A stretch of DNA of 33,324 nt, taken from assembly GCA_030834065.1 (NCBI GenBank), contig JAURFX010000005.1:1-33324 (forward strand), in the 5' to 3' direction. Origin of the DNA: Gammaproteobacteria bacterium. GTDB lineage: Bacteria > Pseudomonadota > Gammaproteobacteria > Steroidobacterales > Rariloculaceae. The translations under genes and the position numbers were made by a program. Under the pieces are notes generated by a model. That model searched no databases, was not told the origin of the DNA, and saw nothing but the letters and a program-made list of their open reading frames with translations. Numbering within the stretch: the first letter of the stretch is position 1; each line of letters starts with the position of its first letter. Positions 1 to 9,348 of this stretch are shown piece after piece.

Positions 1-1
1 A

Positions 2-772
2 ACGCTTTTTTCAGATATGAGCATCTCTACTATTGAAGAGCTTCCCCAGGGAAGAAAGTCGATTGATACGTCGGTTATCTCTGAGGATAAAAGAGCTAAC
101 TTGGTTGAAAGCTTAGAAAAAAATATTCTCGCAAATAATTCACAAATATATTGGGTGTCACCGATTATTAGTGAATCTGAAGCCATTGATGCGCTTGCTG
201 CTGAAGAGATATTTAATAATATAAAGACTTTATTGCCGAAACAAAAGATTGCGCTTATCCATGGAAAGCTTGCATCAGAAAAAAAGGACAAAATCATGGA
301 TCTGTTTATAAAGAATCAAATCAGTATTTTAGTAGCCACAACCTTAATTGAGGTAGGTGTTAATGTTCCAAATGCAAATTGCATGATTATTGAGGGAGTA
401 GAAAGAATGGGTCTAGCACAAATCCATCAGCTTAGGGGTCGAGTAGGAAGAGGAGATCAATCTTCCTATTGCATTTTGATATATAAAAAACCTATTTCAG
501 ATAAAGTAAAAAAACGTCTGGAAATCATTCGTTCTAACACAAGTGGATTTATCATTGCCGAAGAGGACTTTAAGTTAAGAGGGCCAGGAAATATATTTGG
601 AACGCAACAATCGGGGTCCATTGAATTTCAGGTAGCAGATATCAGCGAACATATACATCTCGCTCATCAAGCTAAAGACATTGCGAATCAATTAAAAATA
701 GATGCCCCTCGAGCCACTGATGAAGTTATTGATCGATGGTATTCAGCTGATTCCGAATACTTGCTTGCTTAA
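2..772 (+). CDS. recG: ATP-dependent DNA helicase RecG, C-terminal part (5' truncated by window edge)
   Basis: Open frame extends upstream of the ATG at 17 to the window edge (TLFSDMSISTIEELPQGRKSIDTSVI); helicase motifs ATTLIEVGVNVPNA and QIHQLRGRVGRG, and FKLRGPGNIFGTQQSG, typical of RecG. Confidence 0.93.
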   Translation, partial: TLFSDMSISTIEELPQGRKSIDTSVISEDKRANLVESLEKNILANNSQIYWVSPIISESEAIDALAAEEIFNNIKTLLPKQKIALIHGKLASEKKDKIMDLFIKNQISILVATTLIEVGVNVPNANCMIIEGVERMGLAQIHQLRGRVGRGDQSSYCILIYKKPISDKVKKRLEIIRSNTSGFIIAEEDFKLRGPGNIFGTQQSGSIEFQVADISEHIHLAHQAKDIANQLKIDAPRATDEVIDRWYSADSEYLLA

Positions 773-777
773 ACCTT

Positions 778-1614
778 ATGAATGACTACTTACAATTAAT
801 ACGTTTTGATAAGCCCATCGGTACCTTTTTGCTTTTATGGCCAGCTTACTGGGCACTGTGGCTAGCTTCGAATGGTGCAGTTCAAATGTACGAATTGTCC
901 TTATTTTTTTTAGGTACATTTATTATGCGTTCTGCGGGTTGCGTTATAAATGATTTTTTTGATAGAAAAATAGATATTCATATTGAAAGGACAAAGTTTA
1001 GACCTCTAGCCTCAGGAAGAATAGTGCCATCTCGAGCACTTATCTTTTTTCTTTTCTTGATGTTAATAGCAGCAATCATCGCAGCGATGCTTGGTATAGC
1101 GGTATTTAGATTTGCATTGATTGGTGCTTGCTTAACCATTATTTATCCTCTTTGCAAAAGATTTTTAAGAGCTCCTCAAGCTGTACTGGGGCTTGCTTTT
1201 GCTTGGGGTGTACCGATGGCTTACGTTTTCTATCATGGTTTCGTGCCTTTTGAGGGCTGGGTCCTTTATTTGGTCACCTTTTTTTGGATCGTAGCTTATG
1301 ACACCGCATATGCTCTTGTCGACATAGAGGATGATCTAAAGGTTGGAGTAAATTCAACGGCAATCCTGTTTGGCAAATATGCAAACATCACGATGATGGC
1401 ATTAATGGTGCTATTCTTGCTTGGGCTGAGTTACGTTGGATATCTAAATGAGTTAGAGCATATCTATTATGCTTTAATTGCAATAGCTTCAATTTTTTTA
1501 ATCTATCTTCAAAATCAGTTTGCACAGAAAAAAAGATCTGCTTACTTTAAGTCATTTAAAGCTCATGGGTACTATGGAGCATTTATACTTTTTTCAATTA
1601 TTTTAGCAATCTAA
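778..1614 (+). CDS. ubiA: 4-hydroxybenzoate octaprenyltransferase
   Basis: UbiA motif NDFFDRKIDIHIERTKFRPLASG; multiple TM segments; second Asp-rich region YDTAYALVDIEDD. Confidence 0.93.
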   Translation: MNDYLQLIRFDKPIGTFLLLWPAYWALWLASNGAVQMYELSLFFLGTFIMRSAGCVINDFFDRKIDIHIERTKFRPLASGRIVPSRALIFFLFLMLIAAIIAAMLGIAVFRFALIGACLTIIYPLCKRFLRAPQAVLGLAFAWGVPMAYVFYHGFVPFEGWVLYLVTFFWIVAYDTAYALVDIEDDLKVGVNSTAILFGKYANITMMALMVLFLLGLSYVGYLNELEHIYYALIAIASIFLIYLQNQFAQKKRSAYFKSFKAHGYYGAFILFSIILAI

Positions 1615-1617
1615 AAT

Positions 1618-3081
1618 TTAGTCTTCCTCTGCAGGCTTAACAAAGAAAGACAGTACAACTAAGGCTACTGCGATAATAAAGTAATACTGAATCATAAAGC
1701 TAAAAACAGGCTCTATGGATTCTAATCCTTCATTTAAAGCATCCCCTCCTAAGAGGCCAGCCAATACACCACCGATGGCACTGGCAAGAAACCAAAGCCC
1801 AAACATCTGACCAATATATTTTTTTGGAGCATAGCGTGAGAATGCTGAGAGCCCTATAGGTGATAGTGCTAGCTCACCCCAGGTATGAAGCAGGTATGTA
1901 ATGACCAACCACTGCATTCCTACAGGGGCATTTTCCATAGCAAGACCAGTCGCATAAACCATCACAATAAAACTTATAGCCATAAAGAAAACCCCGATGG
2001 CAAATTTTAATGGTAATGAGGGATTGAGATTTCTGAGTGCTAAATTAGACCAAAGTCCTGCAAAAATGGGTGCAAAAATTACCACAAACATTGGATTAAA
2101 AAATTGAAGCCATCCAACAGGCATAGTAAAACCGTTTACATCTAAGCTCGTGTAGTCTCTTGCAAACATACTCAAGGAGCTCGCTGACTGGTCAAACCCT
2201 GACCAAAAAGCGACCGCGCCAATAAAAAGGAATAAAAGCAAAAATAGATTTTTTCTTTCTTTGTAATTGAGGCCGGCAAAGAAGAATAGGTAGAAAAAAT
2301 AAATTCCTGCAACAGCCGTTAAGAAATATGCAAAATTTTCGGCGAAGCTTCTTGGATCAACAGTAAAAATTCCAAGTAAACCAGCAATTATGACTAAAAA
2401 CATTGCAACCAGCGATACATTCATATACTTGGTTAATCGATTCCTTCTTTCGTCCTCCATATCATTGGGATTCAGACCTGCTTGACCGAGCAAATGGCGC
2501 GTTTTAATAAACTGTATAACTCCAAAAGTCATACCAATGCCTGCAGCACCAAAACCCCAATGCCAGCCAATCTTTTCGCCTAAATAGGAGCAAATGGCAA
2601 AACCAAGCATGGAGCCAATATTGATTGACATATAAAAAATGGTGTAACCCGAATCTCTTTTGTCATCTCTGCCCTCATAAAGCTGACCTACTATCGTAGA
2701 GATATTTCCTTTAAGAAGACCAGTTCCCAAAACCACTAAAATCAAGCCCAAGAAAAAAGTTTGGGTAAAAGGAAGAGCCAGAGTGTAATGCCCAAGCGTA
2801 ATGATGATTGCTCCAACAAGAACAGCTTTTTGATAACCAAGTATGTTGTCTGCGATCCATCCGCCAGGGACAACCATAAGATAAACTAAACCGACGTAGA
2901 TTCCATAAATAGAATTAGCATCAATGGCACTTAAACCAAGCCCAGGATTAATGCCCGTGACTGTACCGGTCATATACAGCACCAACAATGCGCGCATGCC
3001 ATAGTAGGACATTCGTTCCCACATCTCGGTTAAAAAGAGTGTTCTTAATCCAATAGGATGTCCAAAAAAGCTATTATTCAT
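1618..3081 (-). CDS. POT/PTR family peptide MFS transporter
   Basis: FLTEMWERMSYYGMRALLVLYM and GWIADNILGYQ signature of proton-dependent oligopeptide transporters; about 12-14 TM. Confidence 0.9.
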   Translation of the reverse strand: MNNSFFGHPIGLRTLFLTEMWERMSYYGMRALLVLYMTGTVTGINPGLGLSAIDANSIYGIYVGLVYLMVVPGGWIADNILGYQKAVLVGAIIITLGHYTLALPFTQTFFLGLILVVLGTGLLKGNISTIVGQLYEGRDDKRDSGYTIFYMSINIGSMLGFAICSYLGEKIGWHWGFGAAGIGMTFGVIQFIKTRHLLGQAGLNPNDMEDERRNRLTKYMNVSLVAMFLVIIAGLLGIFTVDPRSFAENFAYFLTAVAGIYFFYLFFFAGLNYKERKNLFLLLFLFIGAVAFWSGFDQSASSLSMFARDYTSLDVNGFTMPVGWLQFFNPMFVVIFAPIFAGLWSNLALRNLNPSLPLKFAIGVFFMAISFIVMVYATGLAMENAPVGMQWLVITYLLHTWGELALSPIGLSAFSRYAPKKYIGQMFGLWFLASAIGGVLAGLLGGDALNEGLESIEPVFSFMIQYYFIIAVALVVLSFFVKPAEED

Positions 3082-3847
3082 TGTTTGCTGCCTCTTCTTT
3101 TGATTTAGAGATAATACTAGATAATAGAATCCCTACTTCATAAAGTAAATATACGGGTATTGCGAGTAGGGTTTGCGAGATAGCATCTGGCGGCGTTAAA
3201 AACATACCGATTACAAATGCACCTAAAAATACATAAGGCCTTGCAGATTTTAATTTATCCACTTTAAGCAATCCTGTGCTGACTAACATGACTGTGGCAA
3301 TTGGAACTTCAAACGATATACCAAACGCAAAGAACAGTGTCAGGATAAAGTCCAGATAGGCGCCAATATCAGTCATCATGGTTACCCCTTGAGGTGATGC
3401 TGCTGCAAAAAAACCAAACATTAATGGAAACACAACGTAATAAGCAAAGGCGATACCAAGATAAAAAAGTAAGATACTTGAAACCAACATGGGCAGTGCA
3501 AATTTTTTTTCATTTTTATAAAGGCCTGGGGCGATAAATCCCCATACTTGGAAAATGACGACTGGCATCGCAATAAATAAGGCGACAAAGAACGTAGTCT
3601 TAAAGGGCGTTAAGAAAGGAGAGGCAACTTGCGTTGCAATCATTGTTGCATTTTCTGGAAGCTGACTCATTAAAGGATTGGCAACTAATGAAAATATTTC
3701 TTGTGCAAAGGGTACCAAGCACACAAAGATGACCAATGTTGTAATAAAAGCTTTCATGATTCGTGATCTCAGCTCAATAAGGTGTGAAAGCAGTGTTTGC
3801 TCCTCTTGTGGGGCTGGTTCTTCAGGAGCTATTGAGTTTTCTGACAT
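3074..3847 (-). CDS. tatC: Sec-independent protein translocase TatC
   Basis: LLSHLIELRSRIMKAF and FAFGISFEVPIA, ARPYVFLGAFVIGMFLTPPDAISQTLLAIPVYLLYE motifs; adjacent to tatB/tatA. Confidence 0.95.
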   Translation of the reverse strand: MSENSIAPEEPAPQEEQTLLSHLIELRSRIMKAFITTLVIFVCLVPFAQEIFSLVANPLMSQLPENATMIATQVASPFLTPFKTTFFVALFIAMPVVIFQVWGFIAPGLYKNEKKFALPMLVSSILLFYLGIAFAYYVVFPLMFGFFAAASPQGVTMMTDIGAYLDFILTLFFAFGISFEVPIATVMLVSTGLLKVDKLKSARPYVFLGAFVIGMFLTPPDAISQTLLAIPVYLLYEVGILLSSIISKSKEEAANNE

Positions 3848-3859
3848 GCTGACAATGAA

Positions 3860-4174
3860 CTAGGGATTTTCCGAGGACGCATTTTCAGAGCCTTCCTGAG
3901 ATTTGTTTTGATTGTCGAGGGTTTGTTGTTTTTTTTGCGGTCCAGCTGGAGGAGTATAGGTTGCTGTTCTCGGTGGTGGTGTATAGATTGGGGGCTTTTC
4001 AACATGCGTACCTACTTCCCTCTCTAATTGGTATCTTAATTGCGTAGCTGTTCTTCTTGCTTTGCTTACCCATCTGCCAAGTTGAGATGCAATTTTAGGC
4101 ATTTTCTCAGGCCCCAAGAATAATAGACCCATGATGAGAATGAGCATCACCTCCCAAAAGCCAACATCAAACAT
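3860..4174 (-). CDS. tatB: Sec-independent protein translocase TatB
   Basis: [40 protein letters not shown], typical TatB N-terminus. Confidence 0.92.
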   Translation of the reverse strand: MFDVGFWEVMLILIMGLLFLGPEKMPKIASQLGRWVSKARRTATQLRYQLEREVGTHVEKPPIYTPPPRTATYTPPAGPQKKQQTLDNQNKSQEGSENASSENP

Positions 4175-4407
4175 TATTTGCTCGAGCTTTCTTTTTCTTT
4201 GTGCTCTTCAAATTTTGCATCTTGATTTGAAGATTCAATTTTTTTTTCTTCTTGGCCGTCTTTGTCGTCCATTGCCTTTCTGAAGCTTTTTAGAGCGCCC
4301 CCAAGATCGCCCCCTAAAGTTTTAAGCCTTTTAGTGCCAAAAATCAAAATTACGATGACCAAGATGATCAGTAACTGCCACATACTTATTCCTCCAAGTC
4401 CAGGCAT
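4174..4407 (-). CDS. tatA: Sec-independent protein translocase TatA
   Basis: [42 protein letters not shown], typical TatA; overlaps tatB start by 1 nt. Confidence 0.94.
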   Translation of the reverse strand: MPGLGGISMWQLLIILVIVILIFGTKRLKTLGGDLGGALKSFRKAMDDKDGQEEKKIESSNQDAKFEEHKEKESSSK

Positions 4408-4472
4408 AATCTCTCCTAAATTATCTTATGAAATACATCATATACAGAAAAACTCTAATTTCTCAATTATAT

Positions 4473-4913
4473 TTAAACATCTAAACAATATGTCATAGGC
4501 CCATCATTACAAAGATTGATCTCCATATGCGAGCCAAAACTACCCTCTGCAACTTGATACCCCAAAAGTAGATTAAGCCTATCAATCAGAGTCTGATAAA
4601 AAAACTGAGCGCTTTGAGGGTCCATAGCGTTATCAAAGCTTGGCCTAAGCCCTTTTTTTAAATTTGCAGCAAGAGTAAATTGAGGAACGACCATAACCTG
4701 AATCTGGGCATCTATGATATTTAAGTTGGTCTTACCCTCGTTATCATGCATCAATCTCAAGGAGGTTAGTTTTTTTATGTACTCATCTATCACAGAATAA
4801 TCATCGTATTTGCTAAATCCTACAAGAATCAAAATGCCATCATTGACCTCAGAGATTACCGAGTCATTGACTGTGACTTTGGCAAACTTAACCTTTTGTA
4901 TAACTGAATTCAT
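4473..4913 (-). CDS. dtd: D-aminoacyl-tRNA deacylase
   Basis: 146 aa; MVVPQFTLAANLKKGLRPSFDNAMDP and GSFGSHMEINLCNDGPMTYCLDV match Dtd signatures. Confidence 0.93.
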   Translation of the reverse strand: MNSVIQKVKFAKVTVNDSVISEVNDGILILVGFSKYDDYSVIDEYIKKLTSLRLMHDNEGKTNLNIIDAQIQVMVVPQFTLAANLKKGLRPSFDNAMDPQSAQFFYQTLIDRLNLLLGYQVAEGSFGSHMEINLCNDGPMTYCLDV

Positions 4914-4933
4914 AATACTATTTTACTGGGCTT

Positions 4934-4942
4934 TGCTACTAT
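4934..4942 (+). promoter_or_regulatory. Candidate extended -10 (TGC-TACTAT) for the TRAP substrate-binding gene
   Basis: TGC at 4934-4936 followed by TACTAT at 4937-4942, 8 nt before the ATG at 4951, inside a 37-nt divergent spacer. No good -35. Confidence 0.3.
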
Positions 4943-4950
4943 AAAACATA

Positions 4951-6027
4951 ATGAACAGAAGAGACTTAATCAAACTAGGGACCATTGGATCCCTTAATGC
5001 TTGCTCTAAGCCAAATCACATAGGGGTAAATGCTCCAACCGATGAATATTTTAATTGGCGTATGGCAACCACATGGCCGCCAAATTTTCCTGGTCTAGGG
5101 GCCGGTGCTTTAAACCTCAAGCGTTACATTGAGGATGCAAGTCAGGGAAGAATAAGAATCGAGCTCTACGCTGCTAATGAGCTTGTCCCCCCCTTTGAGG
5201 TTTTTGATGCTGTCTCACAAGGGTCAATCGAAATGGGGCATTCCGGCGCTTATTATTGGCGAGGAAAAGCAGAGGCTGTTCAGTTCTTTTCATCTGTGCC
5301 CTTTGGCATGAATGCTCATGAGGTTAATGCATGGATTTATTATGGTGGTGGCTTAGAGCTTTGGACTGAGGTCTATGAGCCCTTTGGCGTCATTCCATTT
5401 CCGGCAGGAAATAGCGGTGTTCAGATGGGAGGTTGGTTTAACAAGCGAATAGATACCATCGAGGATTTAATTGGACTGAGAATGCGATTGCCAGGCATTG
5501 GTGGCGAGGTTTTACGAAGAGCCGGCGGCGTTCCTGTGACCTTGCCCGGGGCAGAGCTTTTTACTGCATTGAGCACAGGTGTACTCGATGCGACCGAATG
5601 GGTAGGGCCCTATAACGATATCGCATTTGGACTGCATCAGGCTGCAAGGTATTATTATTATCCTGGTTGGCATGAGCCGGGACCGATCATGGAATGCATT
5701 ATTAACCAGAGTGCTTATGAGGATCTTCCCTCTGATCTCCAGGCTATTGTCCGCGTTGCTTGTCAAGCAGCTAATTTAGATATGATCTCTGAATATAATG
5801 CAAGAAATGCAAGATCTCTAAGTCAGTTAATAAATAATGAGGATGTCGAGATATTGAGCTTTCCCAGAGACGTGCTCAACCAATTAGAAAAATTAACACA
5901 TGAGGTGATCGAGGAGCTTATTGCCAGAGATGCTCAATCGGCAAAGGTTTGGTCAAGTTATCAAGGCTTCATGAGCCAATCCAAGGGCTGGCTAAGAATA
6001 TCCGAAAAATCGTATCTAGCAATCTAA
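4951..6027 (+). CDS. TRAP transporter substrate-binding protein, DctP family (TakP-like)
   Basis: WPPNFPGLGAG, ELVPPFEVFDAVSQGSIEMGHSGAYYW, GVLDATEWVGPYNDIAFGLHQAARYYYYPGWHEPG, typical of TakP-type (2-oxo acid) TRAP binding proteins; twin-arginine N-terminus NRRDLIKLG. Confidence 0.88.
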   Translation: MNRRDLIKLGTIGSLNACSKPNHIGVNAPTDEYFNWRMATTWPPNFPGLGAGALNLKRYIEDASQGRIRIELYAANELVPPFEVFDAVSQGSIEMGHSGAYYWRGKAEAVQFFSSVPFGMNAHEVNAWIYYGGGLELWTEVYEPFGVIPFPAGNSGVQMGGWFNKRIDTIEDLIGLRMRLPGIGGEVLRRAGGVPVTLPGAELFTALSTGVLDATEWVGPYNDIAFGLHQAARYYYYPGWHEPGPIMECIINQSAYEDLPSDLQAIVRVACQAANLDMISEYNARNARSLSQLINNEDVEILSFPRDVLNQLEKLTHEVIEELIARDAQSAKVWSSYQGFMSQSKGWLRISEKSYLAI

Positions 6028-6123
6028 TTGAGAGTAATTTATTTAAGCTTTCCCTTCCATTTTTTTTGATTAAAAGAATCACTCAAGAAAGGCTATTTTA
6101 AGGTTAATTTATGGCTTCCTTTC

Positions 6124-6132
6124 TGCTAGAAT
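6124..6132 (+). promoter_or_regulatory. Candidate extended -10 promoter (TGC-TAGAAT) upstream of the cox operon
   Basis: TGC 6124-6126 and TAGAAT 6127-6132 in the 174-nt gap before coxB; weak -35-like TTAATT at 6104-6109 with 17-nt spacing. Confidence 0.35.
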
Positions 6133-6201
6133 GACACCAAATTTTATAAGTTTTTTATCTAAATTTTAAGAAAACATTCTTATCAAACATAGGAAACAAA
6201 T

Positions 6202-7566
6202 ATGGTCGTAGCATATGCCATTATTTTACTTGTCGTAGGAACAATAATTTTTCACTTTTGGAGCCCTTGGTATTTTACTGAGATTGCTGCAGATTGGGGC
6301 GCGATTGATACTACTGTCGATATAACTTTTCTAATTACAGGTCTTGTGTTTATAGCCGTAAACTTTTTTATGGCTTATTGCATTTATAAATATAGATATA
6401 GCCCTGATAAACGTGCTGACTACGAGCCCGAAAGCCATAAGCTAGAAACTTGGTTAACCATCTTTACGACTGTGGGTGTTGCTGCCCTTTTAATTCCTGG
6501 GCTCTTTGTTTGGGGTGATTTCGTCGAGCCACCTGAAGATGCTTCTGAAGTTGAGGTTGTTGGTCAGCAGTGGTACTGGACTTTTAGGCATCCTGGTGAA
6601 GACGCTGTATTTGGCAATGTTGATATTCGTCATATTGATGTTAATAATCCTTTTGGTATGGATCCGGAGGATCCTGCTGGTAGAGACGATGTATTGGTTG
6701 ATAGCAATGTTCTCCATATTCCGGTAGATCAGCCAGTAAAATTTTTACTTCGCTCAAAAGATGTGCTTCATGATTTTGCCATTCCGCAATTTAGGGTGAA
6801 GATGGACCTAGTGCCAGGCATGATTACCTACATGTGGGCAGACCCTATCAGAGAAGGTACTTACGAGATTTTATGTGAAGAATTATGTGGCGTTGCACAC
6901 TTTGCAATGCGAGGTCGAGTCGTAGTTGAAGACCAAGAGAGCTATGAGACATGGTTGGACGGTTATCCCACATTTCAAGAGGTCCTTGATCGACCTGAAC
7001 CAAACCTCATTGCTGGCCAAGGCGCATATGCGGTCTGCTCAGCCTGTCATGGCGCTGATGGACAAGGCTTGCAGGCACTTAATGCTCCAGATATTAATGG
7101 ACTCGATGCTTGGTATGTTGAAAGACAGGTGAGGTACTTTAAGGAAGGTGTGAGAGGCGCGCATGAGGATGACGTTTACGGAAGAACTATGGCGCCTATG
7201 ATGGCAATGCTCGCCAATGATCAGGCGATCCGCGATGTTGCTGCTTACGTAGCAAGCTTGCCTGCTGTGTATAGTGAGTCGACGGTAACAGGCGATACAG
7301 CCAGGGGTGCAGAGATTTATACCACTTGCTCGGCTTGTCATGGCGATGATGGTCAAGGCATATGGTCACAAGGCGCTCCAAGTCTTGTTGATACCTCAGA
7401 CTGGTATCTGGTGACTCAATTACATAATTATCAAAATAGAGTGCGTGGCTACCATGAGGCAGATATGTTTGGCGAACAAATGCAACTGATGTCAGATATC
7501 CTTAGAGACGAAGAAGACTTCAATGATGTAGTTGCGTACATAAATACTTTAAAAGAAGCGAATTAG
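6202..7566 (+). CDS. coxB: Cytochrome c oxidase subunit II with two C-terminal fused cytochrome c domains
   Basis: CuA motif CEELCGVAHFAM, DVLHDFAIPQFRVKMDLVPG, aromatic motif VGQQWYWTFRHPG; then two heme motifs CSACH encoded at 7036-7050 and 7327-7341. Confidence 0.94.
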   Translation: MVVAYAIILLVVGTIIFHFWSPWYFTEIAADWGAIDTTVDITFLITGLVFIAVNFFMAYCIYKYRYSPDKRADYEPESHKLETWLTIFTTVGVAALLIPGLFVWGDFVEPPEDASEVEVVGQQWYWTFRHPGEDAVFGNVDIRHIDVNNPFGMDPEDPAGRDDVLVDSNVLHIPVDQPVKFLLRSKDVLHDFAIPQFRVKMDLVPGMITYMWADPIREGTYEILCEELCGVAHFAMRGRVVVEDQESYETWLDGYPTFQEVLDRPEPNLIAGQGAYAVCSACHGADGQGLQALNAPDINGLDAWYVERQVRYFKEGVRGAHEDDVYGRTMAPMMAMLANDQAIRDVAAYVASLPAVYSESTVTGDTARGAEIYTTCSACHGDDGQGIWSQGAPSLVDTSDWYLVTQLHNYQNRVRGYHEADMFGEQMQLMSDILRDEEDFNDVVAYINTLKEAN

Positions 7567-7581
7567 AAATCGGAGTTAAAT

Positions 7582-9348
7582 ATGGCATACGTTTCAATAG
7601 CAGATAGAGATCATGAACAAGAGCATCATGATCCACAATCGTTTATTACTAAATATATTTGGAGTCAGGACCATAAGGTCATTGCCATCCAATACGGTGG
7701 CACCGCAATTTTTACGGGCCTTGTCGCCATGGTGCTTTCTAGCATCTTTAGGCTTCAGCTAGGATTTCCCGATGTTTTTCATTTTGTTGATCCTACTGAG
7801 TATTATCAGCTGGTAACCATGCATGGCATGATCATGATTGTTTACATGCTAACTGCATTGTTGCTTGGTGGCTTTGGTAACTATCTAATTCCCCTTCAGC
7901 TTGGTGCAAGGGATATGGTGTTTCCCTTTTTGAATATGCTGAGCTACTGGTTCTTTTTGCTCTCAGTGATCATATTGATGTCTTCATTTTTTATAGATGG
8001 TGGCCCTACCGGAGCTGGGTGGACATTGTATCCGCCGCAATCAATTTCTGAGGGAACCCCCGGCGTAAATGGCGGCATTACATTAATGTTGCTCTCACTG
8101 GCTGTATTTATCATAGCCTTTACTATGGGCGGACTTAATTATGTAACAACGATCCTACAAGCGAGATGTAAAGGTATGACCTTGATGAGAATGCCCTTAT
8201 CAATTTGGGGTATTTTTGTAGCGACTATATTAGGTCTGTTAGCATTCCCAGCATTGCTTGTGGCTGCGATCATGACACTTCTTGATCAACTTGTTGGTAC
8301 CAGCTTCTTTATGCCTGAGATGCTCTCTATGGGTGAGGCGAACGATTACAACGGCGGAAGCCCGATACTTTTCCAGCACTTATTCTGGTTCTTCGGACAC
8401 CCTGAAGTATATATTGTTGCATTGCCTGCCTTTGGTATTGTTTCTGATGTTTTGGCAGTGCATGCGAGAAAAAATATCTTTGGCTACCGTATGATGGTAT
8501 GGGCGATTGTAGCAATCGGTGGGCTCTCTTTTGTTGTTTGGGCACACCACATGTACGTCAGTGGTATGAACCCCTATTTTGGATTCTTCTTTGCCACAAC
8601 AACCCTAATTATTGCTGTGCCAACAGCACTTAAAGTCTATAACTGGGTATTAACACTGTGGAAGGGAAACATTAAATTGACCGTGCCCATGCTTTTTGCC
8701 ATTGGCTTTATCTTTACATTTACGCATGGTGGATTAACCGGTTTGTTTCTTGGAAATGTAACCGTTGACTTGCCGCTCTCAGATACTTACTTTGTGATTG
8801 GTCACTTTCACCTTGTGATGGGCGTATCCCCAATCCTTGTTATCTTTGCGGCCCTCTACCACTGGTATCCAAAATTATCTGGCAAGATGTTTAACGAGAG
8901 ACTCGGCCAGATTCATTTTTGGTGTACGTTAATAGGTACTTATGTGGTTTATCTGCCCATGCACTATATTGGTATCCTTGGAGTGCCAAGAAGATACTTC
9001 GCATACGGTTCTGACTTTATTCCTGAGTCAGCTTATACCCTCAATGAAATTATAACGATCGCTGCAATATTCACCGCTGTATCTCAATTGTTATTTTTTA
9101 TTAATATTTTTTGGAGCCTGAAGTATGGAAAGCCCTCAGGTGGGAATCCATGGAATGCAACTTCCCTTGAATGGCAGACACCAGATACTCCTGCAAAGCA
9201 CGGGAACTGGGGGCATGATCTTCCTGTAGTGTATAGATGGCCTTACGATTATAGTGTTCCTGGTGAGACCGCTGATTTTGTTCCGCAGACTGTTGCTCCG
9301 CGTGATGGTGTCGTGGCTGGACGCAACCACGGAGTTTCTACAGATTGA
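7582..9348 (+). CDS. coxA: Cytochrome c oxidase subunit I
   Basis: WFFGHPEVYIVALPAFGIVSDV, WAHHMYVSGMNP, TYFVIGHFHLVMG; CuB/heme ligands, the HPEVY glutamate and K-channel Lys (PTALKVYNW) present. Confidence 0.96.
   Translation: MAYVSIADRDHEQEHHDPQSFITKYIWSQDHKVIAIQYGGTAIFTGLVAMVLSSIFRLQLGFPDVFHFVDPTEYYQLVTMHGMIMIVYMLTALLLGGFGNYLIPLQLGARDMVFPFLNMLSYWFFLLSVIILMSSFFIDGGPTGAGWTLYPPQSISEGTPGVNGGITLMLLSLAVFIIAFTMGGLNYVTTILQARCKGMTLMRMPLSIWGIFVATILGLLAFPALLVAAIMTLLDQLVGTSFFMPEMLSMGEANDYNGGSPILFQHLFWFFGHPEVYIVALPAFGIVSDVLAVHARKNIFGYRMMVWAIVAIGGLSFVVWAHHMYVSGMNPYFGFFFATTTLIIAVPTALKVYNWVLTLWKGNIKLTVPMLFAIGFIFTFTHGGLTGLFLGNVTVDLPLSDTYFVIGHFHLVMGVSPILVIFAALYHWYPKLSGKMFNERLGQIHFWCTLIGTYVVYLPMHYIGILGVPRRYFAYGSDFIPESAYTLNEIITIAAIFTAVSQLLFFINIFWSLKYGKPSGGNPWNATSLEWQTPDTPAKHGNWGHDLPVVYRWPYDYSVPGETADFVPQTVAPRDGVVAGRNHGVSTD

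Noticed and set aside
3678-4498. ORFs 3678-3863 and 4262-4498 on the plus strand
   Set aside because: Antisense shadows of tatC and tatA/dtd, low-complexity translations with no recognisable family.
6028-6100. Possible terminator after the TRAP-P gene
   Set aside because: A T-run is present (about 6060-6067) but I could not find a convincing GC-rich hairpin upstream.
5512-9330. ORFs inside the TRAP-P, coxB and coxA genes (5512-5766, 6490-6717, 6506-6727, 6926-7132, 7039-7356, 7196-7381, 8282-8494, 8327-8545, 9136-9330)
   Set aside because: Overlap strongly supported genes in other frames and show no domain-like motifs.
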